64,000 bases of DNA from Taklimakanibacter deserti (GTDB taxonomy: Bacteria; Pseudomonadota; Alphaproteobacteria; Rhizobiales; Aestuariivirgaceae): NCBI GenBank assembly GCA_003574785.1, contig QORU01000014.1, positions 62,001-126,000 on the forward strand, given 5' to 3'. A program made the position numbers and the translations under genes. How positions within the stretch are numbered: position 1 is the stretch's first letter; every line of letters starts with the position of its first letter. This document shows positions 17,591 to 25,782 of the stretch, one piece after another. The notes below the pieces were generated by a model. The model ran no database searches. It worked only from the letters and a program-made list of their open reading frames with translations, and had not been told where the DNA came from.

Positions 17591-18250
17591 TCAGACCGCG
17601 TGCCGCGCGAGAGCCGCCAGGCTGCGTTCGAGCGTTTCGGTTACATTCGCCAGGTGACTGCGCATCGCTTTGTCGGCACGGTCCTGATCACCGGCGCAGA
17701 TCGCCTCGACGATCTCGGTATGCTCGCGGATGGACTGGTGGATGCGGCCCGGAAACAGGATGGTGCGGAACTGGAAGCGCACGATCTGCGAGTTCAGCGT
17801 CGCGAGCAACCGGCTCGCCGTCTGATGCCCGGAGATCTTACGGATCTCTGCATGCAAGGCGCCATTCTGGCCGGAATAGGTGGTGAAATCTTCCTTGTCG
17901 ATCGCTTCCCGCATGGTTTCGAGAATGTCGCGCAGCCGCTTGCGGTCGGCGGCATTTGCCTTGGCGGCCGCCTGCCGGGCGATCAGCGATTCGAGCGAGG
18001 CGCGCACTTGCAGGATTTCCAGCGCCTCTTGCTCACTGATGACCCGGACGCGGGCCCCGCGATTGGGCTCGGAGACGACCAGGCCTTCCTGCTCGAGCTT
18101 GCCCAGCGCCAGCCTGACATTCGACCGATTGGTGCCGAGCCACGCTGCCAGATCCGCCTCGACCAGCCGCTGGCTCGGCATGAAATGACCAGTCTCGATC
18201 GCCTTGCGCAAGACCGCTGTCGGATCGCTCTTTTCCTTGCTGCGTGCCAC
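17591..18250 (-). CDS. GntR-family (FadR/FCD type) transcriptional regulator
   Basis: This 219-residue regulator has an N-terminal winged helix-turn-helix (residues about 10-75: SQRLVEADLAAWLGTNRSNVRLALGKL, split here as SQRLVEADLAAW and LGTNRSNVRLALGKL) and a C-terminal FCD ligand-binding domain of helices with several His and Asp positions. FCD regulators are known to bind TTGTnnACAA-like palindromes. Such sites occur at 19226, 19312, 24293, 30674 and 30815, in the promoter regions of the surrounding transcription units, so this is the obvious candidate local regulator, likely a repressor released by a pathway acid. It is 36 bases downstream of the 6PGDH-like gene and would be autoregulated. 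Confidence 0.9.
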   Translation of the reverse strand: MARSKEKSDPTAVLRKAIETGHFMPSQRLVEADLAAWLGTNRSNVRLALGKLEQEGLVVSEPNRGARVRVISEQEALEILQVRASLESLIARQAAAKANAADRKRLRDILETMREAIDKEDFTTYSGQNGALHAEIRKISGHQTASRLLATLNSQIVRFQFRTILFPGRIHQSIREHTEIVEAICAGDQDRADKAMRSHLANVTETLERSLAALARHAV

Positions 18251-18286
18251 GTCCCTCGTTCCTTTCCGCTTGTCCCCGTGCTCTCG

Positions 18287-19195
18287 TTACGTGCCGGTTG
18301 CACGAACGTGATCGCCTGCGCCCGCTGCCAGGATCAGGTCGAGCGTTTCAAGCCACTCGTCATCGTGTCTCTTTTTCAGGGCGGGACTGCCGTCAGAAAG
18401 GTCGGCGGCCCAATCCTGACGAAGCGCTGTCGCCATGGCCATGAGCGGCTCGAGCCCTGCTTCCCTGACCGTGGTCGCGACTTCGCGCATCTCGGCGGCG
18501 CGTCTGCGCCCGTGCACCAGCGAGCGCCCCACTTGATGGCCCGCATACTTATTCCAGTCGGTTCCCGGAAACGTATCGTTCAGTGAAGCCAATACGCGAC
18601 TCTCGACGCCATGCGCGCGCGCCGCGAGAAAAGCTTCCGAGCACAGGGCCTCGATACCCTTGATGATGATGCTCCGGCACATCTTGGTCGCGGCGGCAAT
18701 GCCGACCTGGTCCGCGACGACTTCGAGATTCATGCCATAGCCGCAGAGCCCGTTGACAACGGAGGCAGCATGGCTGCCGGCCAGCAGGATTGGAACGGCG
18801 AGCGCGCGTGACGGCACGGGCGCCATGATCGCGCCATCGACATAGGCGGCTCCTGATCGCTCGATCACAGCGGCGCTTGCCTTCTTGGTGCCGGGCGAGA
18901 CCGAGTTGAAGTCGAGGAAAATCTGTCCGGGCTTGAGATAGGTTGCGGCTTCTCTCGCAACATCGAGCGATGCGGCTGCGGTGACCAGAGACAGAACGAT
19001 TTGCGCACCTTGCGCGGCTTCAGCAGCCGACACCGCGAATTCGATCCCACTGCCTGTGAACTGCGCCGCCTTCTTCGTGAAAGCAGGCGTCCCCTGAAGA
19101 ATGTCGTAGCTGCGGACAGGCACGTGGCTGGTGAGCGCAGCACCGAAAATCGCTCCGGCTTCGCCGAAGCCGATGATGCAGAGACGGTGGGTCAT
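18287..19195 (-). CDS. NAD(P)-binding 6-phosphogluconate dehydrogenase-like protein (DUF1932 C terminus)
   Basis: This 302-residue beta-hydroxyacid dehydrogenase-like protein starts with a Rossmann motif (CIIGFGEAGAIFG) and has a helical C-terminal domain of the DUF1932 type. The catalytic Lys region is visible as TKMCRSIIIKGIEAL, and DFNSVSPGTK and GAIMAPVPS correspond to the substrate-binding loops. It would oxidise or reduce a small hydroxy acid with NAD(P). It is the first gene of the unit 6PGDH-like-gntR-gst and is divergent from the M24 gene, with regulator-like palindromes between them. Confidence 0.82.
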   Translation of the reverse strand: MTHRLCIIGFGEAGAIFGAALTSHVPVRSYDILQGTPAFTKKAAQFTGSGIEFAVSAAEAAQGAQIVLSLVTAAASLDVAREAATYLKPGQIFLDFNSVSPGTKKASAAVIERSGAAYVDGAIMAPVPSRALAVPILLAGSHAASVVNGLCGYGMNLEVVADQVGIAAATKMCRSIIIKGIEALCSEAFLAARAHGVESRVLASLNDTFPGTDWNKYAGHQVGRSLVHGRRRAAEMREVATTVREAGLEPLMAMATALRQDWAADLSDGSPALKKRHDDEWLETLDLILAAGAGDHVRATGT

Positions 19196-19225
19196 GCCGA
19201 TCGAGCTCAGTGTTTGATTCGCACG

Positions 19226-19237
19226 ATTGTCATCAAT
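19226..19237. promoter_or_regulatory. Candidate GntR/FCD operator (ATTGT-CA-TCAAT)
   Basis: This site lies 31 bases upstream of the start of the 6PGDH-like gene (minus strand), in the divergent region shared with the M24 gene. It matches the family pattern ATTGTnnACAAT with one change (T for A), the same change seen in the site at 30815. Further half-sites (GACAATGTCAATTG at 19244-19257) follow it. Confidence 0.5.
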
Positions 19238-19311
19238 TTGGGCGACAATGTCAATTGATTAACTTGTGGAGAATATTGCGCAAAACTCATTAACAGAGCT
19301 GGCTCTATACT

Positions 19312-19327
19312 ATTTTGTTGACAAAAT
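19312..19327. promoter_or_regulatory. Candidate GntR/FCD operator (ATTTTGT-TG-ACAAAAT)
   Basis: This is a perfect 7+7 inverted repeat with a 2-base centre, 45 bases before the M24 start at 19372. Its core TTGTTGACAA is the complement of the core at 24293 and 30674. TATACT (19306-19311) directly precedes it and could be a -10 element, so binding here would block the start of transcription. Confidence 0.6.
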
Positions 19328-19371
19328 TGATAACAGTTATAAGCGAAGGTATCCGAGGTGGGAGACGCCCG

Positions 19372-20520
19372 ATGCCACTGCATTTCACGGACCAGGAATT
19401 CGCCGCCCGCAAAGCGGAGACGATCGCCCGGATGGCGCGGGACGGCCTCGATGGTCTGCTGATGTTCCGCCAGGAAAGCATGTATTACCTGACCGGCTAC
19501 GACACCTTCGGCTATGTCTTCTTCCAGTGTCTGTATCTTGGGGCCGATGGGCGCACGACGCTCCTGACACGCGCACCCGATGCACGCGCCGCCCGCTACA
19601 CGTCAAATATAGAAGACATCCGCATATGGGCGGATCGACCGGACGCCAATCCCGCTGCCGAGCTCAAGACGATACTGGCCGAGCATGGCTGCGCGGGGCA
19701 CCGTCTCGGCGTCGAATGGGAGGCCTACGGGCTCACGGCGCAGAATGGCCAGGCGCTTGCCGCAGCCCTCGAAGGCTTCTGTCGGCTGGTGGACGCTTCG
19801 CTCCTGATCACGCGTCAACGTGTCGTGAAGCGGCCGGCCGAGATCGCCTATGTGCGCAAGGCTGCGGAACTGGCGGATGCTGCTTTGGCCGAGGGTCTGC
19901 GGCTGGCGAAGCCCGGCGCATTCGAAGGCGACATTCTTGCCGCCATGCAGGGCGCCGTGTTCAAAGGCGATGGCGACTATTCCGGAAACGAATTCATCAT
20001 CCAGTCGGGCCCCGGGTCGCATCTCGGCCGCTACACGTCCGGCAGGCGCCATGTCGCCGCCGGCGAGCAACTCACGCTCGAATTTGCCGGCGTCTATCGG
20101 CACTATCACTCCTGCCTGATGCGCGTGGTGACCATTGGCAAGGCGAATGCGCGGCAGCTCGAGATCCACAAGCATGCCATGGCTGCACTGGAGGCGAGCT
20201 CCAATGCGCTACGCCCTGGCGATCCGGTCGGCAATGTCTTCAACGTCTATATCCGGACGCTCGAGAAGGCCGGCTTCATCGAGAACAACCTGAATGCTTG
20301 CGGCTACAGTCTCGGCACCACCTTCTCGCCGAACTGGATGGACTGGCCAATGCTCTATCGCGACAATCCGGTGATCGCCGAGCCGGGCATGGTGTTCTTT
20401 ATGTTCCTCGCCATCACCGACAAAGGTGTGAGCGGGATTCCCGGCGAAACCTTCCTCGTTACCGACACCGGCTGCGAGCGGCTCGGCAAGGCGCCGATCA
20501 CTTGCGCCACTGAAAGCTGA
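19372..20520 (+). CDS. Creatinase/ectoine hydrolase-like M24 protein, probably metal-free
   Basis: This 382-residue protein has the creatinase/prolidase two-domain fold but has lost most metal ligands: Glu237 and Cys248 stand where the two Asp would be (LEFAGVYRHYHSCLMR), Tyr312 replaces the His (ACGYSLGTT), and the first Glu is lost in MVFFMFLAI. This resembles creatinase and ectoine hydrolase (DoeA), which use the fold without a metal pair to open cyclic or amidino substrates. ATG 19372 is used; the longer in-frame start falls within the operator. A VOC gene follows 27 bases later. Nearby EhuB-like binding proteins strengthen the parallel with ectoine-type systems, but no other ectoine genes are present. 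Confidence 0.8.
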   Translation: MPLHFTDQEFAARKAETIARMARDGLDGLLMFRQESMYYLTGYDTFGYVFFQCLYLGADGRTTLLTRAPDARAARYTSNIEDIRIWADRPDANPAAELKTILAEHGCAGHRLGVEWEAYGLTAQNGQALAAALEGFCRLVDASLLITRQRVVKRPAEIAYVRKAAELADAALAEGLRLAKPGAFEGDILAAMQGAVFKGDGDYSGNEFIIQSGPGSHLGRYTSGRRHVAAGEQLTLEFAGVYRHYHSCLMRVVTIGKANARQLEIHKHAMAALEASSNALRPGDPVGNVFNVYIRTLEKAGFIENNLNACGYSLGTTFSPNWMDWPMLYRDNPVIAEPGMVFFMFLAITDKGVSGIPGETFLVTDTGCERLGKAPITCATES

Positions 20521-20547
20521 TCTTCACCGAACAAAGGAGAGCCCGCA

Positions 20548-21006
20548 ATGCCCGCGAACTATCCCTTCAGCCGTGTCCACCACGTCCATGTCATCGTCCG
20601 CGACATGGCGAAGGTCGAATCCTTCCTGCGCGCCATCGGCATCGAGCTCACCGACTACGATCACCCGGGTAACTACACGCTCCTCGAGGGCAATGACGCC
20701 GAGACGCTGGCCTCGATCCACTACAAGTTCTGCCGCATCGACGGCGTCGATCTGCAATTCATGTCGCCCAAGGATGACCGGCCGAGCCGGCACAAGACCT
20801 TCCTTGAGATTCGCGGGGAAGGGGTGTTTAGCATCGGTTTTCTCGTCGATGACGTGGATGCAGCCGAGGCCAAAGGCAAGGAACTCGGCCTTGAGGTGCA
20901 GCAGAAGGGACGGCATGAAGACGGTTGGGGCTTCACCTATTTCGACACCGCCGACACGCTCGGCATCAATCTCACCGTGCGCCAGAACCCCTTTAGTGAG
21001 CGGTGA
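20548..21006 (+). CDS. VOC (glyoxalase/methylmalonyl-CoA epimerase-like) family protein
   Basis: This 152-residue vicinal oxygen chelate protein has two beta-alpha-beta-beta-beta repeats. The first starts RVHHVHVIVRDMAKVESFL and the second GVFSIGFLVDDVDAAEAKGKEL. A metal-ligand His is visible near the N terminus (HHVHV), but the usual C-terminal Glu is not obvious (GINLTVRQ), so the metal site may differ. It is co-transcribed with the M24 gene and followed by a hairpin. A role as isomerase, epimerase, lyase or dioxygenase is possible; none is decided by the sequence. Confidence 0.8.
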   Translation: MPANYPFSRVHHVHVIVRDMAKVESFLRAIGIELTDYDHPGNYTLLEGNDAETLASIHYKFCRIDGVDLQFMSPKDDRPSRHKTFLEIRGEGVFSIGFLVDDVDAAEAKGKELGLEVQQKGRHEDGWGFTYFDTADTLGINLTVRQNPFSER

Positions 21007-21010
21007 TCGT

Positions 21011-21030
21011 GGGCCGCATCAAGGCGGCCC
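21011..21030. terminator. Bidirectional hairpin between convergent operons
   Basis: GGGCCGC (21011-21017) and GCGGCCC (21024-21030) form a 7-base GC stem with a 6-base loop. It lies between the stop of the VOC gene and the stop of the convergent binding-protein gene. There is no T run, but the position suits termination on both strands. Confidence 0.6.
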
Positions 21031-21036
21031 CATCAA

Positions 21037-22638
21037 TCATGCCAGCCACCAGCGCTCGGCGATCTTCAGACCGTCATTCTCCCAATTGGCGGCGACATCG
21101 CCATGGGCAAGCTTCCTTGAATTGGCGGTCACGAAGTTGTTGAAGACGAGGACGATGACACCGCCATCATCATGCACGAGCTGCTGCATCTCGGCGTAAA
21201 TGGCCGCACGCTTGGCTTCATCCAGCTCGGCGCGGCCTTGCAGGAGTAGCTCATTGAAGCGCTTGTTCTTCCAGAAGGTCTCGTTCCAAGCCGCATCGGC
21301 GGCATAGACGGTCGAGAACATCCAGTCGGCGGTCGGGCGGCCGCTCCACGACGCCACGCACCAGGACTTCTTCATCCAGATATTGTCCCAATAGGCATCA
21401 TCCGCCTCGCGCACGACATTGATGTCGATACCGCATCTGGCCGCCGTCTCCTTGATGAGGATGGCCGCATCGACGGCGCCTGCAAAGATCACATCGGCGG
21501 CGGAGAGATCGACCTTCAGGCTGTCAAGGCCTGCCCTCTTCAGATGGAATTTGACCCTGTCGGGATCGTATTTGTGCCTGGGCTCGGGGTCGATCGCATA
21601 TTTGACCGACTTGGGTATCGGATTGTCGTTGCCGACCGTCGCATGGCCGCGGAAAATCTTCTTCTGGATCTCGTCACGGTCGATCGCGTATTTCATGGCC
21701 ATGCGCACATCGTTGTTGTCGAAAGGCGCCACCGTCGTGTTCATCGGCAGAACATAATGGCCATACCCCGAAAGCTCGAGGAGCTCGACGTCAGGATTGC
21801 GCTTCAAGAGGTCAAGCGTTTTTAGATCGGCGCGACCGATCCAGTCCACCGCGCCCGTGGTCAACGCATTGGTGCGCGCCGTCACATCGGTGATGGCGAT
21901 GAACTCGACCTCATCGAGATAGGGCTGGTTCGATTTGTGGTAGTTCGGGTTGCGCTTGAGTCGTGCGGACAGGCCCGGCTCGAATTTCTCCAGTGTAAAG
22001 GGGCCGGTGCGAATGCCGGACTGCCAGTCTGACTTGCCGTCGTTGGTCGGCATGATCGGGATGTGATAGTCGCTTACCAGATAGGGGAAGTCGGCGCTGC
22101 CGTCCTTGAGCGTGAAAATCACATTCTCCGGACCATCCGCCTTGATGTCGGTGATCGGCTCGAGCAGCGACTTGGCGGCTGATTTGGATTGAGGCCCCAT
22201 ATGATGGCGGAATGAAGCCACGACATCATCCGGTGTGACCGTCTTGCCATGGTGGAAAGTCACGCCCTTGCGCAGCCTGAATACCCATTTCCTGGCGCCA
22301 TCGGAAGGCTCGAAGGATTCGGCGAGATCGGCAACGATATCGCCCTTGGCGTCGATTTCGGTGAGGCTGTTCGACAATCCACCCCAGAAGGCACATTGGG
22401 TGAAAGTGTCGGGGTAACCCACTGGATCGAGTGTGTCGGTGGTGGCGCCGTGCGCGAGGCCGAAGCGGGCTGAGCCGCCCTTCTTTGGTTCGGCGCGCAC
22501 CGCTTTGATGAACATCGCATTGCCGGCGGCGGCCGTGAAGCCTGCCGCCAGGGCGAGTTGGACGAAGTCGCGGCGTGAGACCTTGCTCTTGCCGGCAAGG
22601 CGTGTCGCTATCTTGAGCTTGTGCTCGAATTCGCTCAT
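21037..22638 (-). CDS. Family 5 (peptide/nickel type) ABC substrate-binding protein with Tat signal
   Basis: This 533-residue periplasmic protein of the DppA/OppA family (SBP_bac_5) carries a twin-arginine signal (VSRRDFVQLALAAGF at about 20-34). Motifs include VFRLRKGVTFHHGKTVTPDDVVAS and the C-terminal WSGRPTADW segment. It is the last gene of a minus-strand unit: EhuB-like binding protein, DUF1989, this gene. No DppB/C/D/F permease or ATPase genes accompany it, so it must use a transporter encoded elsewhere. Its ligand is unknown; family members bind peptides, opines, glutathione and amino compounds. Confidence 0.88.
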   Translation of the reverse strand: MSEFEHKLKIATRLAGKSKVSRRDFVQLALAAGFTAAAGNAMFIKAVRAEPKKGGSARFGLAHGATTDTLDPVGYPDTFTQCAFWGGLSNSLTEIDAKGDIVADLAESFEPSDGARKWVFRLRKGVTFHHGKTVTPDDVVASFRHHMGPQSKSAAKSLLEPITDIKADGPENVIFTLKDGSADFPYLVSDYHIPIMPTNDGKSDWQSGIRTGPFTLEKFEPGLSARLKRNPNYHKSNQPYLDEVEFIAITDVTARTNALTTGAVDWIGRADLKTLDLLKRNPDVELLELSGYGHYVLPMNTTVAPFDNNDVRMAMKYAIDRDEIQKKIFRGHATVGNDNPIPKSVKYAIDPEPRHKYDPDRVKFHLKRAGLDSLKVDLSAADVIFAGAVDAAILIKETAARCGIDINVVREADDAYWDNIWMKKSWCVASWSGRPTADWMFSTVYAADAAWNETFWKNKRFNELLLQGRAELDEAKRAAIYAEMQQLVHDDGGVIVLVFNNFVTANSRKLAHGDVAANWENDGLKIAERWWLA

Positions 22639-22694
22639 TGCGGGTATCTCCTTCGAAGTCCCTGTTCAATCAGTTGCGAATCGGTAGGAGAGCG

Positions 22695-23306
22695 TCATCT
22701 CTGGCGGTCGGAAATGATCCTGTAGTGAGCATCGCGCGGCGTGCGCGCCGGGCCGTTGACGGGCGTGATATCTTGCGGACAGCTCGAGAACACGACGAAC
22801 AAGTCCATCTCAGCGCGGAGCGCGACCAGATCGCCCGGCTTGGTGACCGGCGGCTGGCGAAGGACCTCGCCTTTCGGGCCGACCGTCACGTTGAAGAACA
22901 GGTTGAGCGGGCTCGGCGTCGTCGGTGGCGTGACGTCGAACTCCTGCAAGGCCTCGGCGAGATTGTCCTGGCAGTTCCGGTGGTATTCCTTGGCGCCGAG
23001 CTCGGTATAGACGGACTGGTTGCAGGCACAGAGAAGAGCATCGTGCCGGCCGGGAGTGGTATCGTTGACGATCGTGAGCATCGGGCGGCGCAGATTGCTG
23101 GAGAGGGTGTCGCCTTCATTGACATAGACGCGGCTGTTGACGGAACGGGTGTGCTCCATCGACATCATCTCGCTCACATCGCTGGCGTTGAAGGCCCAGG
23201 TATCGACCGCCTGATGGCCATGTGTATTGATGACTTCGATCGTCTCGCCTCTGCGCAGCAATACCGCTTTGCCGTGCCGCGCCGGAATCAAACCTAGTTC
23301 TGACAT
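22695..23306 (-). CDS. DUF1989 (urea carboxylase-associated) family protein
   Basis: This 203-residue protein of the DUF1989 family is related to urea carboxylase-associated proteins, some of which are carboxyguanidine deiminase subunits. Family features are visible: RRGETIEVINTHGHQAVDTWAF at the N terminus (split GETIEVIN and HGHQAVDTWAF), the SMEHTRSVN segment, and the Cys/His cluster CNQSVYTELG with KEYHRNCQDNL. The usual partner genes (a second DUF1989 gene, urea carboxylase, allophanate hydrolase) are absent. Together with two binding proteins it suggests a nitrogen-rich or amide substrate. Its reaction cannot be assigned. Confidence 0.8.
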   Translation of the reverse strand: MSELGLIPARHGKAVLLRRGETIEVINTHGHQAVDTWAFNASDVSEMMSMEHTRSVNSRVYVNEGDTLSSNLRRPMLTIVNDTTPGRHDALLCACNQSVYTELGAKEYHRNCQDNLAEALQEFDVTPPTTPSPLNLFFNVTVGPKGEVLRQPPVTKPGDLVALRAEMDLFVVFSSCPQDITPVNGPARTPRDAHYRIISDRQR

Positions 23307-23337
23307 ATATGTTCCTTCCGTCTGCCGGTTTCTCAGG

Positions 23338-24210
23338 CTAGCCCGCGCAAATTTTCGTGGTCGTCACACCCGCTGGAATCATATCGTCTTTGGTGAAGCC
23401 ATACTTCTCCATGATCGCCATGAATTCCGGCCGGGTCCGCAGCTCCGCCAGATGCTTGTTGATCTCGGCAAGCAGGTCCTGATCTTCAAGCCGCACCGCG
23501 AAGCTCGCGAAACCATAGCGCGGTTTGCCGTTCTCGGAGGGCTGCTCGAAGGGCGAAGCGCGCTCGAGGCCGGAATCACCGAGTGCCTTGAGCTGGCCTT
23601 CGAGGATGGTCGCCGGATTGGCGAAACCATCGGCGCGGCCCGCCTGGACCGCGGCATAGCCGCCAGGGTCGTCGGTGACCGCGACAAGCTGCTCGTCCTT
23701 CACGCCCATCGCCTTGGCGTTGTCGGTAATACCGGTGCCGCCGACCGTATAAGCGAGCTTGATCGTCGGATCTTTTGCGATGTCGGCATAGCTGTGGATC
23801 TTCTTCGGATTGCCTGCCGTCACGACAATGCCGTCTCCCAGAATATAGAGCGGTTCGGCGAAGGCGACCTGGGCGCAGCGGTCAGGCTTTATGTAGATGG
23901 ATGAGGTGACGAGGTCGAAGCGCTTGGCTTTCAGGCCAGGAATGAGGCCGCCGAAGGTGGTGAGACCGCCGTCGAATTCCTTGACGCCCATCTTGTCGAA
24001 GATCTGATGCAGGACATCGATGACGACACCGGTCAATTGGCCGTCCGGCGTCGCATAGGCGAAGGGCGCTTCATTGGTGAAGCCCATTCGGATGCTGCCT
24101 TGTGCCTTGATCTTTTCGAGGGTCGTCTCGGCGAAAGCGCCACCCGAGAATCCGCTGACAAGCATCAGACCGACAAAAGCGGTTCTCATGCGCAATAAGG
24201 CTCGACGCAT
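23338..24210 (-). CDS. EhuB-like amino-acid-type ABC substrate-binding protein (paralogue 3)
   Basis: This 290-residue periplasmic binding protein of the polar amino acid (SBP_bac_3) family most resembles EhuB, the ectoine-binding protein: GFTNEAPFAYATPDGQLTG, RFDLVTSSIYIKPDRCAQVAFAEP (split here at RFDLVTSS and IYIKPDRCAQ), and TKICAG at the C terminus. A Sec signal peptide covers residues 1 to about 27. It is a diverged paralogue of the tandem pair at 30885 and 31789. It heads a unit with DUF1989 and a family 5 binding protein and has an operator-like palindrome 83 bases upstream. It probably delivers substrate to the EhuCDA-like permease encoded at 32.7-34.8 kb. Confidence 0.88.
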   Translation of the reverse strand: MRRALLRMRTAFVGLMLVSGFSGGAFAETTLEKIKAQGSIRMGFTNEAPFAYATPDGQLTGVVIDVLHQIFDKMGVKEFDGGLTTFGGLIPGLKAKRFDLVTSSIYIKPDRCAQVAFAEPLYILGDGIVVTAGNPKKIHSYADIAKDPTIKLAYTVGGTGITDNAKAMGVKDEQLVAVTDDPGGYAAVQAGRADGFANPATILEGQLKALGDSGLERASPFEQPSENGKPRYGFASFAVRLEDQDLLAEINKHLAELRTRPEFMAIMEKYGFTKDDMIPAGVTTTKICAG

Positions 24211-24292
24211 GTTCTCTCCCCTTGAATGCGCTGGTGGGCGTCATAAAACACCTCAACCCAACGTAGCTTTTTTGATAACTATTATGACATCT

Positions 24293-24308
24293 ATATTGTC
24301 AACAATAT
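24293..24308. promoter_or_regulatory. Candidate GntR/FCD operator (ATATTGT-CA-ACAATAT)
   Basis: This is a perfect 7+7 inverted repeat with a 2-base centre, upstream of the EhuB-like gene that starts at 24210 on the minus strand. The core TTGTCAACAA is identical to that at 30674-30683 and is the complement of the core at 19312. On the minus strand it overlaps a weak TTGACT-17-CAATAT promoter-like pair. Confidence 0.62.
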
Positions 24309-24342
24309 TGCCATCAGTCAAGGGTTGATGTGAGCAAATTCG

Positions 24343-25770
24343 TCACGCCGTGAGCGTGACGAGGCGCTCTTCGGTGTATTCCCGGACGGCATATTTCGGG
24401 CCCTCATGCCCGAAGCCGCTGTCCTTGACCCCGCCAAAAGGCATCGCATCGGCCCGCGCACTTGAGGTCTCGTTGATATGAACCGAGCCGAAGCGGAGCT
24501 TCATGGCGGAGGGAAGGGCGGTGGAGAGATCTTGCGTGAACAACCCGACGGAAAGACCGAATGGGGTGGCGTTGGCGGAAGCGATGGCCTCATCGAGCGA
24601 CTCGAACGGAAGGATCGACAGCACCGGGCCGAAGATCTCCTCATCCAGTACCCGCAGCCCCGCCTTTACATTCGTCAGGATTGTCGGGGAGAGCACCGGT
24701 CCGGTTCGGACGCCGCCACAGCAGATCCCGGCACCGGATGTTTCGGCTTCGCGCAACATGCCTTCGACGCGACTTGCGGCCTCATCGGAGATCATGGGGC
24801 CGATGCGCGTTGCGCTGTCACGCGGATCGCCCGCGGGCATGTGCCGGGCAAGATCGACAAGACTGTCACGTACCTGCTCGAAGCGTTTGCTCTGGACATA
24901 GAGGCGTTGCACGGATGTGCACACCTGTCCTGCCTTGCGGAAGCCGGCGTTGGCGATCTTGGGCAGTGCGCGTTCGAGATCGGCGTCGGCGCAGACGATG
25001 GTGCTGGCGATGCTGCCGAGCTCGAGTTGAGTGCGGCGCAGGCCGGCGGCATTCTGGATCAGCCTGCCGACGCGGGTACTGCCGGTGAAGGTATAAAAGC
25101 CGACACGCTGATCGGCGAGCAGTGCGCGTGCCGCCTCTCCCTTGCTGTCATGCAGCACCGAGATCAGCCCCGCCGGCAGGCCAGCTTCGATCAAAAGCTC
25201 CGCGATCATTTGCGCAGTGAGGGGTGTCAAGCCCGATGGCTTCAGGATCACGGCATTGCCCGCCGCCAGGGCCGGTCCGATCTTGTGCAGCACGACATTC
25301 AAGGGCGAGTTGAACGGCGTGATCGCGCAAACGACGCCAATGGCGATGCGGATGGTGAAGGCGACGCGGTTCTCCTGGCGCGGCGAGGCGGCGAGCGGGA
25401 CCATCTCACCCGCGATGCGGCGAGCCTCGTCCGCGCAGAGGCTGAGAGTCAGCACGGCGCGATCGACCTCGTTGGCGGCGTCTGCGAGCGTGAAACCGGC
25501 CTCGGCCGTCAGCATCGCGGCGAAAGCATTGCGGCGCTCGCTGAGTAGTCGGGAAGCAGTCGACAGGATCTCGAAGCGGCGCGCGGGGGCCGGGACATCG
25601 GTGCGAAAGGCGCGCTCGGCGGTAGATAGGGCAAGCTCGACGTTAGCGTCGCTCGCCGTGTTCACTTCCGCGAGCCGGGTCCCGAGATACTTGTCTTTGA
25701 CCTCGAATCTTTGGCCGCCCGGCACGAAGCCACCGCCAATGAACGAGCGCAGCTCCGCCGCCTGAGACAT
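24343..25770 (-). CDS. NAD(P)-dependent aldehyde dehydrogenase
   Basis: This 475-residue enzyme of the aldehyde dehydrogenase superfamily has catalytic Cys284 (AGQVCTSVQRL) and general-base Glu250 (QLELGS), the cofactor motif FTGSTRVG and TPFNSPLN at the substrate/cofactor junction. The C-terminal AMPFGGVKDSGFGHEG is typical of the vanillin/succinate-semialdehyde branch. It is the last gene of a seven-gene operon, 12 bases after the ThDP decarboxylase beta subunit. The obvious role is to oxidise the aldehyde released by that decarboxylase to the acid. The aldehyde's identity is not known. Confidence 0.92.
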   Translation of the reverse strand: MSQAAELRSFIGGGFVPGGQRFEVKDKYLGTRLAEVNTASDANVELALSTAERAFRTDVPAPARRFEILSTASRLLSERRNAFAAMLTAEAGFTLADAANEVDRAVLTLSLCADEARRIAGEMVPLAASPRQENRVAFTIRIAIGVVCAITPFNSPLNVVLHKIGPALAAGNAVILKPSGLTPLTAQMIAELLIEAGLPAGLISVLHDSKGEAARALLADQRVGFYTFTGSTRVGRLIQNAAGLRRTQLELGSIASTIVCADADLERALPKIANAGFRKAGQVCTSVQRLYVQSKRFEQVRDSLVDLARHMPAGDPRDSATRIGPMISDEAASRVEGMLREAETSGAGICCGGVRTGPVLSPTILTNVKAGLRVLDEEIFGPVLSILPFESLDEAIASANATPFGLSVGLFTQDLSTALPSAMKLRFGSVHINETSSARADAMPFGGVKDSGFGHEGPKYAVREYTEERLVTLTA

Positions 25771-25782
25771 GGATGCCCGCTC

